DNA of 10,072 nt from the NCBI GenBank assembly GCA_902478425.1, contig CABSKV010000052.1, forward strand, positions 1 through 10,072. The letters run 5' to 3'. Positions 9,437 to 10,072 of the stretch are shown one piece after another (the first letter of the stretch is position 1; each line of letters begins with the position of its first letter). The notes below the pieces were generated by a model that saw nothing but the letters and a program-made list of their open reading frames with translations, was not told the origin of the DNA and ran no database searches. Position numbers and translations under genes: made by a program. The DNA is from an uncultured Coriobacteriia bacterium (lineage in GTDB: Bacteria > Actinomycetota > Coriobacteriia > Coriobacteriales > QAMH01).

Positions 9437-9472
9437 CTCCCTTGCTGGCCTCACGGGACCATCACTTAAAGG
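9437..9472 (-). promoter_or_regulatory. PyrR-binding RNA hairpin covering the pyrR ribosome binding site
   Basis: On the minus-strand RNA the core at 9461-9446 is UGGUC-CCGUGA-GGCCA: a 5-bp stem (one U-G pair) with a CCGUGA hexaloop, again fitting CNGNGA. A 7-nt bulge (UAAGUGA) and 2 nt on the other side (GC) lead to the lower stem CCUU (9472-9469) with AAGG (9443-9440). The AAGG begins the SD AAGGGAG (9443-9437) of pyrR. Bulge length, stem length and SD are the same as in the carA copy. Autoregulation of pyrRBC at translation is the likely outcome. Confidence 0.88.
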
Positions 9473-9490
9473 TTTGGAACTGTCTACGTC

Positions 9491-9520
9491 ATACTAACAC
9501 GAATGACAGGCGGATGTTCC
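9491..9520 (-). promoter_or_regulatory. Promoter candidate for the pyrRBC operon
   Basis: Minus-strand TAGTAT (9496-9491, 4 of 6 matches to TATAAT) stands 18 nt after GGAACA (9520-9515, 3 of 6 matches to TTGACA). Transcription would start near 9484, leaving a leader of about 57 nt that contains the complete PyrR hairpin. The match is modest and rests mainly on position. The -35 candidate touches the end of the repeat element at 9519-9560. Confidence 0.4.
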
Positions 9521-9560
9521 GCTTCGCTCCGACGGTCGCTCCCTTAGACCTTCGCTGCGC
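9519..9560. repeat. Interspersed repeat, copy B (coaBC-pyrR gap)
   Basis: Shorter relative of the element in the carA-carB gap. Positions 9521-9543 match 5103-5125 at 20 of 23 positions, and 9544-9560 match 5162-5178 at 13 of 17, without the 36 extra bases present there. Short inverted sequences (CAGGC near 9508 and GCCTG near 9570) flank it. It lies between the end of coaBC and the pyrR promoter candidate and encodes nothing visible. Confidence 0.6.
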
Positions 9561-9584
9561 GCAGTGTCTGCCTGCTCACGTGAT

Positions 9585-9617
9585 AATGAGACAAACGCTC
9601 AGAGCAACTGTCTCATT
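9585..9617 (-). terminator. Inverted repeat at the end of coaBC, possible weak terminator
   Basis: AATGAGACA (9585-9593) and TGTCTCATT (9609-9617) form a perfect 9-bp inverted repeat with a 15-nt loop. The coaBC stop codon TGA (9615-9613) lies inside the stem. The stem is not GC-rich and no U run follows on the minus strand, so termination is uncertain. Its place at the end of coaBC, just before a new regulated operon, is the main reason to suspect that role. Confidence 0.35.
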
Positions 9618-10072
9618 TTGCGAGCAGGCGATCGAAGAGTTTACGAGCGATGAGGCGTTTGGGGAGCACGGGAAATTCCTCGACACCATCGGCGCTCACG
9701 AACCAGACGTGGTTGTCGGCCGAGCCCATGCCGAGCTCGCCGGATACGTCGTTGGCGACGACGAGGTCGGCGTTCTTGGCAGCGAGTTTTCTCCTAGCGT
9801 TGTCAAGCACATTTTGCGTCTCGGCGGCGTAGGTCACGACCTTGGTCGCGCCCTTGTCAGCCGCGAGCGTGGCGGCGATGTCGGGATTGGGCACGAGGGT
9901 CACGGTCATGTCGTTCCCATCGTGCTTGATTTTCTGCTCGTGTACCGCTTCCGGCCTCCAGTCCGAGACGGCCGCGACGAATACGGCGATGTTCGCATCC
10001 GCAAAAGGTGCCTCGCAGGCATCGAGCATCTCGCGTGCCGTGCGCACGTGGATGACATCGACGCCCTCCGGC
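9613..10072 (-). CDS. coaBC: Phosphopantothenoylcysteine decarboxylase/synthetase, C-terminal part (partial, 5' end missing)
   Basis: The last 152 residues correspond to the CoaB (phosphopantothenate-cysteine ligase) domain, which couples CTP use to joining cysteine to 4'-phosphopantothenate in coenzyme A synthesis. Recognisable family blocks are VDVIHVRTAREML, VFVAAVSDWRPE, EQKIKHDG (the place of the conserved KxKK motif, here ending in His), LVPNPDIAATL, TYAAETQN and LVVANDVSGELGMGSADN. The N-terminal CoaC decarboxylase domain would lie outside the window, so fusion to it is assumed from the usual family structure. The gene ends 185 bp before pyrR and is probably a separate transcription unit. 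Confidence 0.9.
   Translation of the reverse strand, partial: PEGVDVIHVRTAREMLDACEAPFADANIAVFVAAVSDWRPEAVHEQKIKHDGNDMTVTLVPNPDIAATLAADKGATKVVTYAAETQNVLDNARRKLAAKNADLVVANDVSGELGMGSADNHVWFVSADGVEEFPVLPKRLIARKLFDRLLAK

Overview
The window looks like the de novo pyrimidine (UMP) biosynthesis cluster of a high-GC Gram-positive, probably anaerobic, bacterium. All genes lie on the minus strand, so the order of transcription runs from high to low coordinates. The evidence for this type of organism is the strong GC bias at third codon positions, the strong Shine-Dalgarno (SD) sites, a PyrR regulator with actinobacterial-style PyrR RNA hairpins, and a class 1B dihydroorotate dehydrogenase (PyrK plus PyrD, NAD+-linked) instead of the quinone-linked class 2 enzyme of aerobic actinomycetes. 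A member of the Coriobacteriia is my best guess; this is inference, not proof.

Layout in the direction of transcription: the 3' end of coaBC (coenzyme A synthesis, cut by the window edge); a 185-bp gap with an interspersed repeat, a promoter candidate and a PyrR-binding hairpin; pyrR, pyrB and pyrC, which overlap one another by 1 and 17 nt; a 115-bp gap with an extended -10 promoter candidate and a second PyrR hairpin; carA; a 168-bp gap filled by a second copy of the repeat, bounded by inverted repeats; carB; a 269-bp gap with a roughly 164-nt imperfect palindrome; then pyrK and pyrD, which overlap by 1 nt. pyrD runs off the low-coordinate edge.

The genes work together as follows. CarA and CarB make carbamoyl phosphate from glutamine, bicarbonate and ATP. 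PyrB joins it to aspartate, PyrC closes the ring to dihydroorotate, and PyrD with PyrK oxidises this to orotate. PyrR senses UMP/UTP against PRPP and should repress both halves of the cluster through two RNA hairpins of the same design. In each, the hexaloop fits the CNGNGA rule and the lower stem would cover the SD of the next gene (pyrR or carA). pyrE and pyrF are not in the window.

The coding content is ordinary. The parts worth a second look are non-coding: the paired PyrR switches, the long palindrome between carB and pyrK, and the repeat family in the two other gaps. No mobile-element gene, CRISPR array, tRNA or rRNA was seen.
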